DNA from: Ochotona curzoniae
Lineage: Eukaryota > Chordata > Mammalia > Lagomorpha > Ochotonidae
Direction of reading: 5' to 3'
Length of the DNA stretch: 64,000 bases
Assembly: GCF_017591425.1 (NCBI RefSeq)
Contig: NW_024467121.1
Span: forward strand, 16,132,707 to 16,196,706
A program made the position numbers and the translations under genes. Below the pieces are notes generated by a model that had not been told where the DNA came from, did no database searches, and saw only the letters and a list, made by a program, of their open reading frames with translations. This document shows positions 46,370 to 56,640 of the stretch, one piece after another. Every line of letters begins with the position of its first letter. The first letter of the stretch is position 1.

Positions 46370-46940
46370 TTTAAAGGACAGATACAGGTGAAGCTAAATG
46401 CAGGAATATTTAGTTATGTATTCATCAGCGAAACCTTCAAGAAGAGTGTGCTTCAAGTTCTGAATCAGGCAGTTCTGGAGGAAGAGGGTAGCTGAGGCTG
46501 CGGAGGCACGAGTCAGGACCGACACGTGACTGAGATCACACCATGGCATGAGGCTCATAAGGGCTGGTGCCCAAGTTGTGCACACCCAATGCACTTTCCA
46601 GATGAGCTCCCAATACAGGTTCAGGTTTTGTTGGGCTCTCCATTGATTTGGTTTGTAAATCTTCACTAAGCCAATGAGCCTGCATCACTTTATAATCAAG
46701 CCTCTTCATCTCTAAATCCTGCTTTAGATGAGCCTAGAAAAATAACTTATGACTTTGATCAAACTTTAAGCAAATATTACCTTTCTAGCCCAATCGTTGC
46801 TTCTGGAATGAGCTCACAATAATTGTATCCCAAAACCGTGAGCTGGTCTGAGGTCTTTTATATAAGTATATATATATACTTTTCAACTACTTTAATGGTT
46901 AAAACTTTCTTCTCTTTAAATTGAAAAAAAAAGTTTTTTT
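46370..46940. other. Unique DNA with one unplaced open frame
   Basis: The minus strand is open for 90 codons at 46394-46666. I do not recognise the product, and it lacks a promoter, splice context or domain, so I do not call it a gene. A (TA)n run lies at about 46862-46880. Confidence 0.4.
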
Positions 46941-46944
46941 ATTT

Positions 46945-47280
46945 TGAGAAGCAGGTGTTATGTTATGATGACTTTAGCTCCTGAAAGCACTTTTAGCACT
47001 TGGAAGGCCCACATCCCATAAGAAAAAATCTAGGACTGACTCCTGCCTCTGATTCCTGCTCATCTTCCTGTTAACACGCGCTCTGGAATCTACATGGCTC
47101 AACTACTGGCATTTTGCTTCTGTGTGAAAGACCCACGTGGGATTCTGGCTCCTGAGATGGCCGGATCAGGCCCTGGTTACTGCGGGCATTGGGATTATGA
47201 GCCAGCAGAGGGAAGGTCTGTCTCTTTTCCCTGTCACTCTGCCTTTCACACAGAACATAAATGAACCTCTAAGAATAAAT
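46945..47280 (+). mobile_element. Old C-type SINE
   Basis: A decayed head, AGACCCACGTGGGATTCTGGC, GGCCGGATCAGGCCCTGG, GAGCCAGCAGAGGGAAGG and the 3' end CACTCTGCCTTTCACACAG follow SINE order. Confidence 0.75.
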
Positions 47281-47537
47281 TTAGAAGCTTAAAATCTTTT
47301 TAACTACATGAAAAAGACAGTGAGTGCCCAATAAACACTTCATTTTACTCACGAATGGCTAATAATTCATTCTCTACATTTCTCTATTACATTTGCATAC
47401 ATGCATGATTAAAAATGCATAAAATATTTGTTTACATATTTGTATGTATTTTTAGGAAATATATTTAAAAGCTTAACATATACTTTATACTATCTTACTC
47501 ATAATATCACTTTTCAGTGCCTAAGAATAAGAACATT

Positions 47538-47620
47538 TGGGGCTGGTGTTTAACCACCAAAAGATAACACTATATGCTTTGCAAGTGTTATCCTAATCCG
47601 CCGTGTGACCAAGCAGGAGG
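47538..47620 (+). mobile_element. Possible C-type SINE head fragment
   Basis: GGGGCTGGTGTTTAACCACC resembles an older SINE head. The rest is not recognisable. Confidence 0.35.
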
Positions 47621-47709
47621 ATGTCCCAATGCATGACTACTCTCCTGCAAGAGGCGAGAGGTTATAGTTTAGATTGTCTCCAAAGGCACTGAAGAGAAAG
47701 GGGCCTGCT

Positions 47710-48054
47710 CTAAGTCAAAAATAATTTTTAAAAGATGTATTTATTTTTATTACAAAGTAAAATATACAGAGAGAAGAAGAGACAGAGAGGAAGATCTTCC
47801 GTCCGATGATTCACTCCCCAAGTGAACGCAACGGTCGGTGCTGTGCTGATCCAAAGCCAGGAGCCAGGAACTTCTTCCGGGTATCCCACACGGGTGCAGG
47901 GTACCAAGGCTTTGGGCCGTCCTCCACTGCTTTCCCAGGCCACAGGCAGGCATCCGGATGGGAAGCAGGGCTGCTGGGATTAGAACCCATGCCCATATGT
48001 GAGGCGAGGACTTTAGCCGCTAGGCCACTGTTCCAGGCCCACTAAGTCAAAAAT
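47710..48054 (-). mobile_element. Young C-type SINE, reverse, with perfect 13-bp target-site duplication
   Basis: CTAAGTCAAAAAT occurs at 47710-47722 and 48042-48054. Between them is a complete reverse copy: AGGAAGATCTTCCGTCCGATG, GGGTATCCCACACGGGTGC, CATCCGGATGGGAAGCAGG and the head complement GCCGCTAGGCCACTGTTCC. It is among the least mutated copies in the window. Confidence 0.96.
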
Positions 48055-48735
48055 TCTAATGCCAGTTTGGGAGGAAGTATTTATATGAGTATGAGTAGAG
48101 CAAACTCAATTAAATCTGAATTTCATATGAACAACAACTTTGGTCCTTATTACCTGTTATTCAGATTTAACTAGGAATCCTGTATTTTATTTACTAGATC
48201 AGGCAACCATGGTCACAGATTCTGCATTTGGCTTAACCTAGTAACGTATATCTAATAGTGTTATGTTGAAAGTATAACAGCATTGATGTTTTCAGTCAAG
48301 CAGGCAGCTCTGTATTCAGCATAGATCCCTATTAGCTATTCTCTCTTTCCAAAGAGCGAGGTTACCATTAGGATATTCATGTAAATTATTATGCTCTAGA
48401 CCATTGTTTTTGAGAGTGAAGTGCAGTGCTATTGCATGATACTCTGTGATGCATAATCCAGATAGGTCCCAGCAGGCCATCATGCATCCCATCATGTCAT
48501 TTTCCCATTGCTCAACAGTACAGGAATGATGATACACTTACGATTCTGTTTTTGGTGTTAAATTATAGAGTTCATTTCAAAACAACTTTAAAATACACAT
48601 TGATATGCCCAAGGAGTCCTAGGGAGGCACAGCTGGATCAAGGGATTCATTCAATATTAGCTGAATTTTTTTACCTCTTCCCATGCATTTATTTTTCTGC
48701 TGTGTTATGAATTGTGTGATTCCTTTTCCCTTCTG
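48055..48735. other. Unique DNA
   Basis: No repeat or gene is recognised. Confidence 0.5.
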
Positions 48736-48739
48736 GTTT

Positions 48740-49110
48740 AGGGATGGCTTACTCTCACAGGTGAGATGCCCACCTCCAGCCTGAAGCACATACACTTCCA
48801 GTGGACCACAGAGAATATGACTGCCAGCTCAGTGCAATGTGGTCCATGGGGTAGCTCTTTCCACTAGCTGACATACCTGGTGGGCCACATACAGGGCAGA
48901 TAAAGGTGAGGGCCCGCTGCTCAAAGTCTCAAAGTGTGCTGGACACAGCCAATATGCAAGCCTAGCTGTCGGTGTCCAGCTCGTGGCACTAAACCCCGCA
49001 GTATATCTGGAAGCGGTGGTTGAGGTCAGGCTGGGCATAGATGCAGAAGCGGGTGCCCGGGGCACCATAGAAGATCCTCTGGATGAGGGAATGCATGAGG
49101 GCCATGGAGC
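48740..49110 (-). pseudogene. Possible decayed retrocopy, parent not recognised
   Basis: From the complement of 49100 leftwards, one minus-strand frame is open for about 40 codons with ordinary protein-like composition (including [19 protein letters not shown] and [10 protein letters not shown]), then a TAG, then further protein-like sequence with Cys pairs (FICPVCGP) interrupted by more stops. Local GC is clearly higher than in the flanks. No intron signals, A-tail or duplication were found and I do not recognise the parent. It may instead be a chance frame. Confidence 0.35.
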
Positions 49111-49467
49111 TCAAGGTAGAAATTGTGAGAAACTAGTGGTTTTATTTTTGTGTACAAAATGTTAGAAGACAATAGTTAAGTTTTGTGAGGAGGCCGTTAC
49201 ACAGAATTTATCAAAACTTAAAACATATACAACAAAGCGCGAATTAAAGAATCTTGAAGAATATCAAACAGAAAATTAGTGTAGCAGGACCCCCCCAAAA
49301 ATGATATCAAAAGATGAAGAAAATGCATGTGGATCCTGTTCAATGATCATTGTTTAGAATTTAAACACTGAATCACAACACAGGGTTGTGTACTCGCATA
49401 GATGAGATAAGTATGTGTTTAGGCAGCCAGAGGCAGTACTAAATATCAGCACTCAAATTAACGTTGC

Positions 49468-49515
49468 TCTTTCTTTCTCTTTCTTTCCCTTCCTTCTGTC
49501 TTCTCTCTTTCTTTT
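49468..49515 (+). repeat. Polypyrimidine (CTTT)n-like tract
   Basis: TTTCTTTCTCTTTCTTTCCC and similar words are seen directly. The tract adjoins the tail side of a reverse SINE and may derive from its A-tail. Confidence 0.85.
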
Positions 49516-49735
49516 ACCTATTTTAATTTGAAGGCAAATTTACAATAAAATGGAAACAGAGGGAAAAATATTCCAGCTGATGATTCATTTCCCCAAATAG
49601 CAACAAGGGCTGGGGCTGAGCTGCTCCAAAGCCAGCTTCTCTTGTGTCTTCCATGTGGGTGCAGAGATCCAGGAACTTGGGTCATCTTCCATTGCTTTTC
49701 CAGGTAGAGTAAGGGAAGGGAATCTTGAGGCTGAG
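49516..49735 (-). mobile_element. C-type SINE, reverse, 5' part missing
   Basis: CTATTTTAATTTGAAGGCAA, CAGCTGATGATTCATTTCCCC, GCTGAGCTGCTCCAAAGCC and TTCCATGTGGGTGCAGAGATCC. The copy fades after TTGCTTTTCCAGG, so the head is absent. Confidence 0.75.
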
Positions 49736-49739
49736 TCTT

Positions 49740-50735
49740 GTACAAGTCACATGAGCAGTGAGGTGGACCTCCCTCTCACGCTGGGGAGAGATGAATGGGG
49801 GCAGCTGGCAGGCGTGGTTCTATTTTTTGATTCTGGAGAATATGTATGAGTGTCTCTTTCCACAGACTCCTTAATTGAGAATCAGAGATAACAAGAGTTC
49901 ACCCCTTAGAATGTTGAGGTAATGATCAAATGGTGTAGATGCGTGGATTTTGAGCCATGAACCTGACACAAGCCTGAAAGAATCACCAATTGGTATCACC
50001 TCTCAGCCCTGCCTTCCAACAAATACCCTGTGAAGTTAGGAAAAACATATATTCTACACCCAGATTCTACACCAAAGCACACACTATAATTTCTGATACG
50101 AGAATCTGGGCACGTACAGAAAAAAAAAAAAAAGCAAAGCAAAAAAAGCACAAAAAACACAAACAAAAATGCAAACCCACAAAACAAAAAAGGAATTCTG
50201 AAGTGTATTCAGTGGTCTATACCTAGGTAAAAGTCCAGCATTGATGGCATACTGGGCCTTAAACAGATTTTGTTATACGCTAAAACAAAATTATTTTATT
50301 ATCTCTTCAGAATACTTTGAGCAAGTGACATGCAAGGCTGAAATAATGTAGGGTCCTGAATAGCATGCATCTTTAATACTGCCCAGTAAAACCTCTTCAT
50401 TCTTGCTTGAGTTTGAATAAATTGTTGATGTTAATCAAACAGTGGCTCATGCATATTTTTGCTGAAAATATCAGTGAATCACTTGGGTGTCTAGTTTTTG
50501 TAAAAAAAAAACACAGGTTCATAGCTAGGAAGGGAACAGAGACCACACCATGCATATTATCAGAGTCTTCACTGTTGTTTGTATTAAAAGGTTACAAGAA
50601 TGAATACATATTTTAGCTGGAATGGAAGTCCCCTAAACCTCAAAAGTCTTGTTCTCAATGTTCTTTTGTGTTCTTAAAATCTTGGGTGTACGTGCAGTTT
50701 TAATTTTGAGGACACCTATATTTTGCTTGTAAGTT
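49740..50735. other. Unique DNA with an A-rich block
   Basis: The block at 50120-50192 is almost only A with C and G (AAAAAGCACAAAAAACAC-like). No SINE or gene was found attached to it. Confidence 0.5.
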
Positions 50736-50739
50736 TGAG

Positions 50740-50771
<32 letters not shown>

Positions 50772-50772
50772 C
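50740..50772 (+). repeat. (GT)n microsatellite
   Basis: About fifteen GT units, one early interruption, seen directly. Confidence 0.95.
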
Positions 50773-50934
50773 ATGTTTGTGTTGTGCAATGTATTCGTGA
50801 GCAATTAGGAGATTATTATATCACTTTTATTGGGTATAACAGTAGTCAGCAGACAGACAGTAGAATGGAAGTTGTATTTAGTATATCAGTATATTGGTTT
50901 TCAACTTTTCAACAGACATATTTGTTGGAGAACT

Positions 50935-51205
50935 AGCCCAGAGAGAAGGAGATCTAAAGTTCACTTAACCAAGTCCCCAAAGCCAATAGTGGCTAGCACA
51001 GGGCCAGGTTGAAGCTAGATCCCACATAGGTGTCTGATGTGACTTGTGTGAGTCCAGTGACTTGAATTATCATTACAAGCATCCATGGTCTAGATTGGCT
51101 GGAAAGTGAAATCAGAAGGTGAGAGTGGAATTTGTACCCAGGCATTCCTAAGTTGGGGTCTGAGCACCTCCACTACTAGGTGAAAAGGCTGCTGTCTGAG
51201 CAAGG
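50935..51205 (-). mobile_element. Old C-type SINE, reverse, diverged
   Basis: AGAGAAGGAGATCTAAAGTTCAC, CCAATAGTGGCTAGCACAGG and CCACATAGGTGTCTGATG are weak reverse landmarks, with the head complement near 51160. Confidence 0.55.
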
Positions 51206-51830
51206 GTTTTTAAATCATAAAAAACATTGATAAGGATTTTCACATTTTATTACTAGCATTTTCATAGTGATTTATAGGATAAGAATACCATAAACTTTTT
51301 AACACTCTCAAATAATTTCTACTTTATTCATTGTAAAATATATATGTGTGTATAAAACAGAATAACAAATGCATGGAATAAATATATTATTTATTCTGCT
51401 GAGATTGAATGCTTAGTGCTACATAGGCCCATAATCTTAGGATCCACTCTTTGAAAACTCAATAGAAATTATCTAAATGTCACCTTTATAGAGGAATGGG
51501 ACAGAAACCGAGCAAGCATCAAGGGACCTACCTCTCCAAAAAGCCAGCTAAAGGGCTAGTGGCTTACAGAAATTTCTAAATTTGCAAATAGGAGACATCC
51601 AATCTTACATAGTAAACTCTTAAGAAACATCTACTTTCCATATGGTAGAGTAGCTGACAGATGTTCATAGTGGACGCTGGCTGTGCTGAAGGTAAACTTG
51701 GCATTTGAATTTTCTAACCTAGCCAGAATATAATGGATTCCCCTGTTAAAACTTTTTCTTAGGAAGAGCTCATATCAAAAAGAATTTGGCACTAACATAC
51801 AAACTGCTAACACTGTAAAATTAAGTAGAG
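51206..51830. other. Unique AT-rich DNA
   Basis: No gene or repeat family is recognised. Confidence 0.5.
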
Positions 51831-51831
51831 T

Positions 51832-52727
51832 TGTTATAGAGTCGACACTAAAAAAAGAAAAAATGCCCCCTTTTGCGAGGGTGACTCCTCTGGTATAGAC
51901 TTCCTGTTATTGTCCCAAGGAAGCACACCCCCTCACTCGCTGCTTATTACGTACTATACTGGTGTGCCTCCTGAAACTGCCTTGTTACCATAACTTGCTG
52001 ATTTAAAGTAAAGAAAATCTAAGAATCTGGGCTTGATCCTTGGGAAGTGAATCTATTCAAATCAGAATGCATAAATACTCTTTTTGTCTCAAATGCCCCA
52101 ATGTCTCAAATTCCACTTGATTTCTTTGGCATCCTGGCTGTAACATTTGGTTTCCTGATTGGGAATCTTACCACACTGGTCCTTTCAGTCACCATTTTGG
52201 GGTGCAGTGCTGTAGCCAGATGGACAAGCAGGCACCACTTCTAAGGCTTCAGGAGAAGTCCTGCAGATGGCATGGCGATCACCACTGTCCTGGCCGTCAC
52301 CAGGACTCAAGGAGACTCAGGATGATTGGTCTAGAAACGAGAAATATCAGACAAGATAGCAATCACTGGAGACTGGGGTCCTAGATGGGCTTGCCTCACT
52401 GGGTACAAGGTGGGACTGAGAAATCCCCAGGAATCCTGTGTGGCATTTCTAGGCAGGTCTGATCCTCAGAGGGAGGGAATGTGTTCAGCTCCGTGAAAGT
52501 GTGTGAATGTGCAGCCTCTCTGGCTTGCATCAGCAGCTAAATATAGGACCAATACCATAAGCTACAGGTATGGGCCCGGAACCATTGTTTTACAATAATC
52601 CTCACATGGTTGCCGCTAACCGGGTGCCAGGAGAATAACAACACTTTTGTGACCACTCTGAATAAAGTTTCTGTTACACTTGTTTCACAGCTTTGATTTC
52701 TATTCCAAGCTGAGGAAAGAACCCACA
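51832..52727 (+). mobile_element. Possible solo LTR of an endogenous retrovirus
   Basis: The stretch starts with TGTTATAGAG and ends near GAGGAAAGAACCCACA. Near its right end is a polyadenylation signal (AATAAA, 52661-52666) followed by a pyrimidine-rich segment with ACAGCTTTGATTTCTATTCC, a layout typical of the R/U5 end of some retroviral LTRs. Flanking hexamers agree only partly (TAGAGT and CAGAGC). No primer-binding site or viral coding sequence lies beside it. Borders are guesses. Confidence 0.35.
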
Positions 52728-52764
52728 GAGCTTTGCCAGTAACCTCCCAGGGAGCACAACAGGA

Positions 52765-52870
52765 ATCCGGAGCCAGGATCTGGAATTGTGAATTGAATTC
52801 ACTTAATGCTTTGTGACATACAGGCATTTTAACAACCACATATCCCTCTAGGTGACCTAGCAGCACAACC
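52765..52870 (-). mobile_element. Old C-type SINE head fragment, reverse
   Basis: GGAGCCAGGATCTGGAATTG, ACAGGCATTTTAACAACCAC and CCTAGCAGCACA resemble the complement of an older SINE head. Confidence 0.5.
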
Positions 52871-52966
52871 CTCCAGGAAATAGCTGAAATAAAAACTTCC
52901 AATTTAAAGATTTAGTTTGGACTAATACTATGTGAAACACTTATCAGATAAATTCAACGTAAGCCT

Positions 52967-53314
52967 AAAAATCTGTATATCTTGGGCCTTACACGACGGA
53001 TCTATGGCTAACTCCTCATTCTGAAAGTGCTGGGATCTCATATGGACGCTGCTTCCTATCCCAGCTGCTCCACTTCCTGTTCATCTCCCTGTTTGTGGCC
53101 TAGGAAAACAATAGAGATTGGCCCAAAACCTTTGTATTCTGCACCATGTAGGGGACCAGAAAGAAGCTCCAGTTCCTGGTTTCAAATTGGCTGAGCTCTG
53201 GCTAATCACTGCGGTCACTTGGGGAGTGAACCAGCTGACAGACATTTTTTGCTGTTTCACTTCTCTGTAAATCTTATCTGCCTTTCCAAATATATATTTA
53301 AAAATCTGTATATC
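52967..53314 (+). mobile_element. C-type SINE with perfect 15-bp target-site duplication
   Basis: AAAAATCTGTATATC occurs at 52967-52981 and 53300-53314. The copy runs from TTGGGCCTTACACGACGG to CTGCCTTTCCAAATATATAT. Its right duplication has expanded into three copies of an 8-bp unit (TGTATATC) up to 53330. Confidence 0.95.
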
Positions 53315-53334
53315 TGTATATCTGTATATCAAAC

Positions 53335-55435
53335 TATATTATGAAAAATTTTGCATAAAAAAGAAACTAACTCCAAAAGTTGTTAAGATTAAAGACAGTT
53401 AAGACTACACAAAGATATGAAACATCTATGGGAAGACAAATTTAATAAAGCCACAACAGAATAGTAAAAATATAGCCCGTACAATGTGTAAACAGCTGTC
53501 ATTCTACTGAGAATCAACACGTGTGCAGTGCAGGTGACTGGGAACACTCAACAGCCTCCTGCAGGGCCAGCCCCTGCTGCTTTCCTGAATGCTGACCCTG
53601 GCTTTAGGAATCTCTGTTGTCCAGTCCTTGCAACGGTTTTGCATGCATCCAATTCAATCAAATTCTTTATGTGATACTAGTGAAGTTATCATTGGTCTGA
53701 CTGATTCTGACTGATAAGACTGCCATGAAGATGATCACCACAGCTATGTAAGACATGGATTCTGTGCTAACACGTGGCAACCGTCAATCTCCATAAACTT
53801 CTTCTCCTCTGCTAAGCAGAATGACTTATTCAGACCTCAGCCACACTGCCACTTTTGTAACCATCCCTTCCTTGTTTCTTGTGATGTCTTCTTCTTAGAA
53901 TAACATTCAAAGCCTGCCAAGTCCCCTTCTGAGGTCTTTACATAAGATAATTCATAATCTGTCTCCTCCAAAACTACAGATTTTGAAAATATTACTCAAT
54001 CAAATGTGCATGGTTTATCTCTGCTATGCATGTTTGACAAGTTGCACTTTAAGCAAGATGTACAAAATGCAAAACTCAAAATATAGCTTTTTCCAAAATA
54101 TCTTTTCAACGCCTAGATTTATAGCTTTAGTCTCATATAGTACTAGGGAATGTGAGAAAGCAAAGAGAAAGAAACAAGAAATATATGGCAGAGGCAGAGG
54201 GAGAATCATTTTTCTAAATTCTTTGGTGAATGTTTTTTATTACATATCATCACTTTTATAAAATGGACCTTTAACTAGACAGAAATGAATAAATATATGT
54301 TGAACTGATGTGATTATTTTTCACTGTTAAAGCTTATGTTTCTGATTTCACTGCACCAAGAAATCTTGGACAATTGTAAGCTAATTTTCTCATCCTTTAT
54401 ATTTGATATCTTCCTCCTGTTGGGCATATGCATTCATAAGTCATTTAAGCACAGCAAGTAATCAAAACCTTGTTTAATAAAGAACAATCAAATGTGAGAT
54501 TAAGTTTTGGGAAGCCACTGATTACTTAGAAATAAAGTGACTCACTTGCAAACAGCAAAAGCACAAAATACAATGCGGCTTATAGAGAGAGATTGTTACA
54601 TCATTTCAAAACATAATGCTGAAAAAAGGAACATCTCGTTAAGTGTTCATCTCTGCCAATTCTGAAATCTTAAAGTAAGTCATAGCCCACGATTTCCACC
54701 ATGGTATTTTAAAAATAGTTTATTATTTATGTATTTCCAATAATCTAAAGCATGCATATGAATAATGACACAGAAAACAAACTCTAATCCCGGTTTTAGT
54801 TTTTCTTCCCCAACAGATGAAAGCCAAAATAATCCAGAGACGTCCAACTACATCCAGCAGAGGGAAGCAGAGAACTTCCAAGAGGCTGCTCTTTGCTTGT
54901 TACTTCTTTATTTTTTTTCTGTTTTAACTTCGTGTATAGAACAATCATTGAGCTGTCAAGCCAAATTAGCACAGAAATGCATAGAATCTGTTCAATCTAA
55001 GCCACCTCCTTTTTCCAAAAATGTTCTCCACTTTACTTCTGCAGATTGAGATATGAAAGGGATATTTGCATATTCTAAATTCATGTGACATAAAATTTGA
55101 AATTATTTGCATTATTTATATAGGAAATTCTCTGCCATAGAAGGCTTCTAAGCTATGACAAATGAGACTAGACCCAAGTTCCTTCTTTAGTGATTTAGCA
55201 CTTAATATTGTATACATACTTTAGACTAAGCCTCTTTTGATAAAATGCAGTAGAGAATGAAAACCATTACTGCCAACTTGACCAAAGCTTTGTGTTTATT
55301 TCACCAAGGTGTTTAAGTTAAGAAAGAAAATATGCAAAAAAAGTCAGTTTAAAAAATTCTAAAATCATTCAATATCTTTCTTGGCTTTGCTACTGTAACT
55401 AAATCTTAAATGTAAGTCTGTTAAAAACTATTGAA
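53335..55435. other. Unique DNA
   Basis: No gene is recognised. A stretch near 53830-53960 has vague L2-like wording, too weak to call. Short open frames lack domains. Confidence 0.45.
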
Positions 55436-55436
55436 A

Positions 55437-55760
55437 ATGGCCTGGCACTATAGCCTAGTAGCTGAAATCCTCACCTTGCATGGACCAGGATCCCATATGG
55501 GCGCCCCTTCATGTCCTGGCTGCTCCACTTCCCATCCAGCTCCCTGCTTGTAGCAGAGAATGGCCCAAAGCCTTGGGACCCTGCACATGCACAGAGGACC
55601 TGGAAGAAGCTCCTGGCTCCTGGTTTTGTTTCAGCTCTGGCTGGCCATTGCGGCTGCTTGGGGAGTGAACCAGATGACAGAAGATCTTTCTCTCTGTATG
55701 TCATTCTCTCTGTGTATCTGGCTTTTCAATAAAAATAAATGAGTCTTTTAAAAAATGTAT
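55437..55760 (+). mobile_element. Young C-type SINE
   Basis: Head GGCCTGGCACTATAGCCTAG, ATCCCATATGGGCGCCCC, CTTCCCATCCAGCTCCCTGC, GAAGCTCCTGGCTCCTGG, GGGGAGTGAACCAGATGAC and the tail TTTTCAATAAAAATAAATG. The region after GCTTGTAGC lacks about 15 bp. Confidence 0.94.
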
Positions 55761-55769
55761 GCATTATAT

Positions 55770-55925
55770 TGACTTCAAAAAGAGAGAGAGAGAGGGAGGG
55801 AGAGCGAGAGAGAGAGATGGAAAGACATGGAGCTTAGAATGAGAGAAACAGTTACTCCAACTGTAGTTTCAGTCCTGAAATCTTCTTTCAGTGGCCAGGA
55901 CTAAGCCAGACCAATTCGAGAAGCC
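55770..55925 (-). mobile_element. C-type SINE 3' part, reverse, with (GA)n block
   Basis: A (GA)n run (55780-55818) is followed by CTTTCAGTGGCCAGGACTAAG and CCAGACCAATTCGAGAAGCC, which are the complement of the SINE 3' half. The head is absent and a forward SINE fragment follows at once. Confidence 0.65.
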
Positions 55926-56042
55926 TGGGTTCAGATCAGTTCTGGCTATTAAGGCCAGTTAGGGAGTGAATCCATGCACTGAAGATTTTTCTCTGTGTTA
56001 ATCTGATTTGCCAATAAAAATAATAAATAAATCTTTAAAAGT
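55926..56042 (+). mobile_element. C-type SINE 3' fragment, forward
   Basis: GGCCAGTTAGGGAGTGAATCC, TCTGATTTGCCAATAAAAAT and AATAAATAAATCTTTAAAAG form a clear 3' end. Confidence 0.75.
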
Positions 56043-56374
56043 CAACTATTGGAATTTGTATTATACCCTACACTTAAAAAGTGCATAATATTCTTTTCTA
56101 AGTCTTTAGTATCAAATCTATGAAATCAACAATATTAAGCTATTTTGATGAGTTAACAAATGTTTTAATCTTAGGCTTATTATCTGTGTGGTTGAAGGTT
56201 AGAGACAACATTGACCAAAGAATTTGAAATTTCACACCTGGCTCAAAACTGGATATTTTCATTCTTCGTTGCTGTGAAATTTGATGGCATCCTAAGATAT
56301 CCATATGTAAGCAGTAAAAAGCAACTGTGGATAATGTATAGAGTGCATGATGTCATTGCAAAAGCACTTGGAGA

Positions 56375-56640
56375 GTGGGTATTTAGCCCAGTGGCTCAGA
56401 CACCCCTGCTTCCCATCAAGTTTGATACAGAACTCTGGACCCTGATACAGCTCCTGCCAGTGAAGACCACATAAGCCAAAAGTGATGATACAGGTCAGGT
56501 TACATCCACCTGCTTGGGAGACTTATATTGGCTTTTCAGGTCCTGACGGTCTACTCTGGCTCATCCTGAACTGTTAATAACCATCTGGGAAATGAACCAA
56601 TCATCAGAAGTAATCTTCACCTGAGTTTGTCAAATTACAC
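56375..56640 (+). mobile_element. Old C-type SINE
   Basis: GTATTTAGCCCAGTGGCTCAG, CACCTGCTTGGGAGACTTAT, CATCTGGGAAATGAACCAATC and TCACCTGAGTTTGTCAAATTAC follow SINE order with many changes. Confidence 0.65.

Noticed and set aside
46394..46666. 90-codon open frame on the minus strand
   Set aside because: Protein-like at first glance, but not recognised, and without supporting gene structure.
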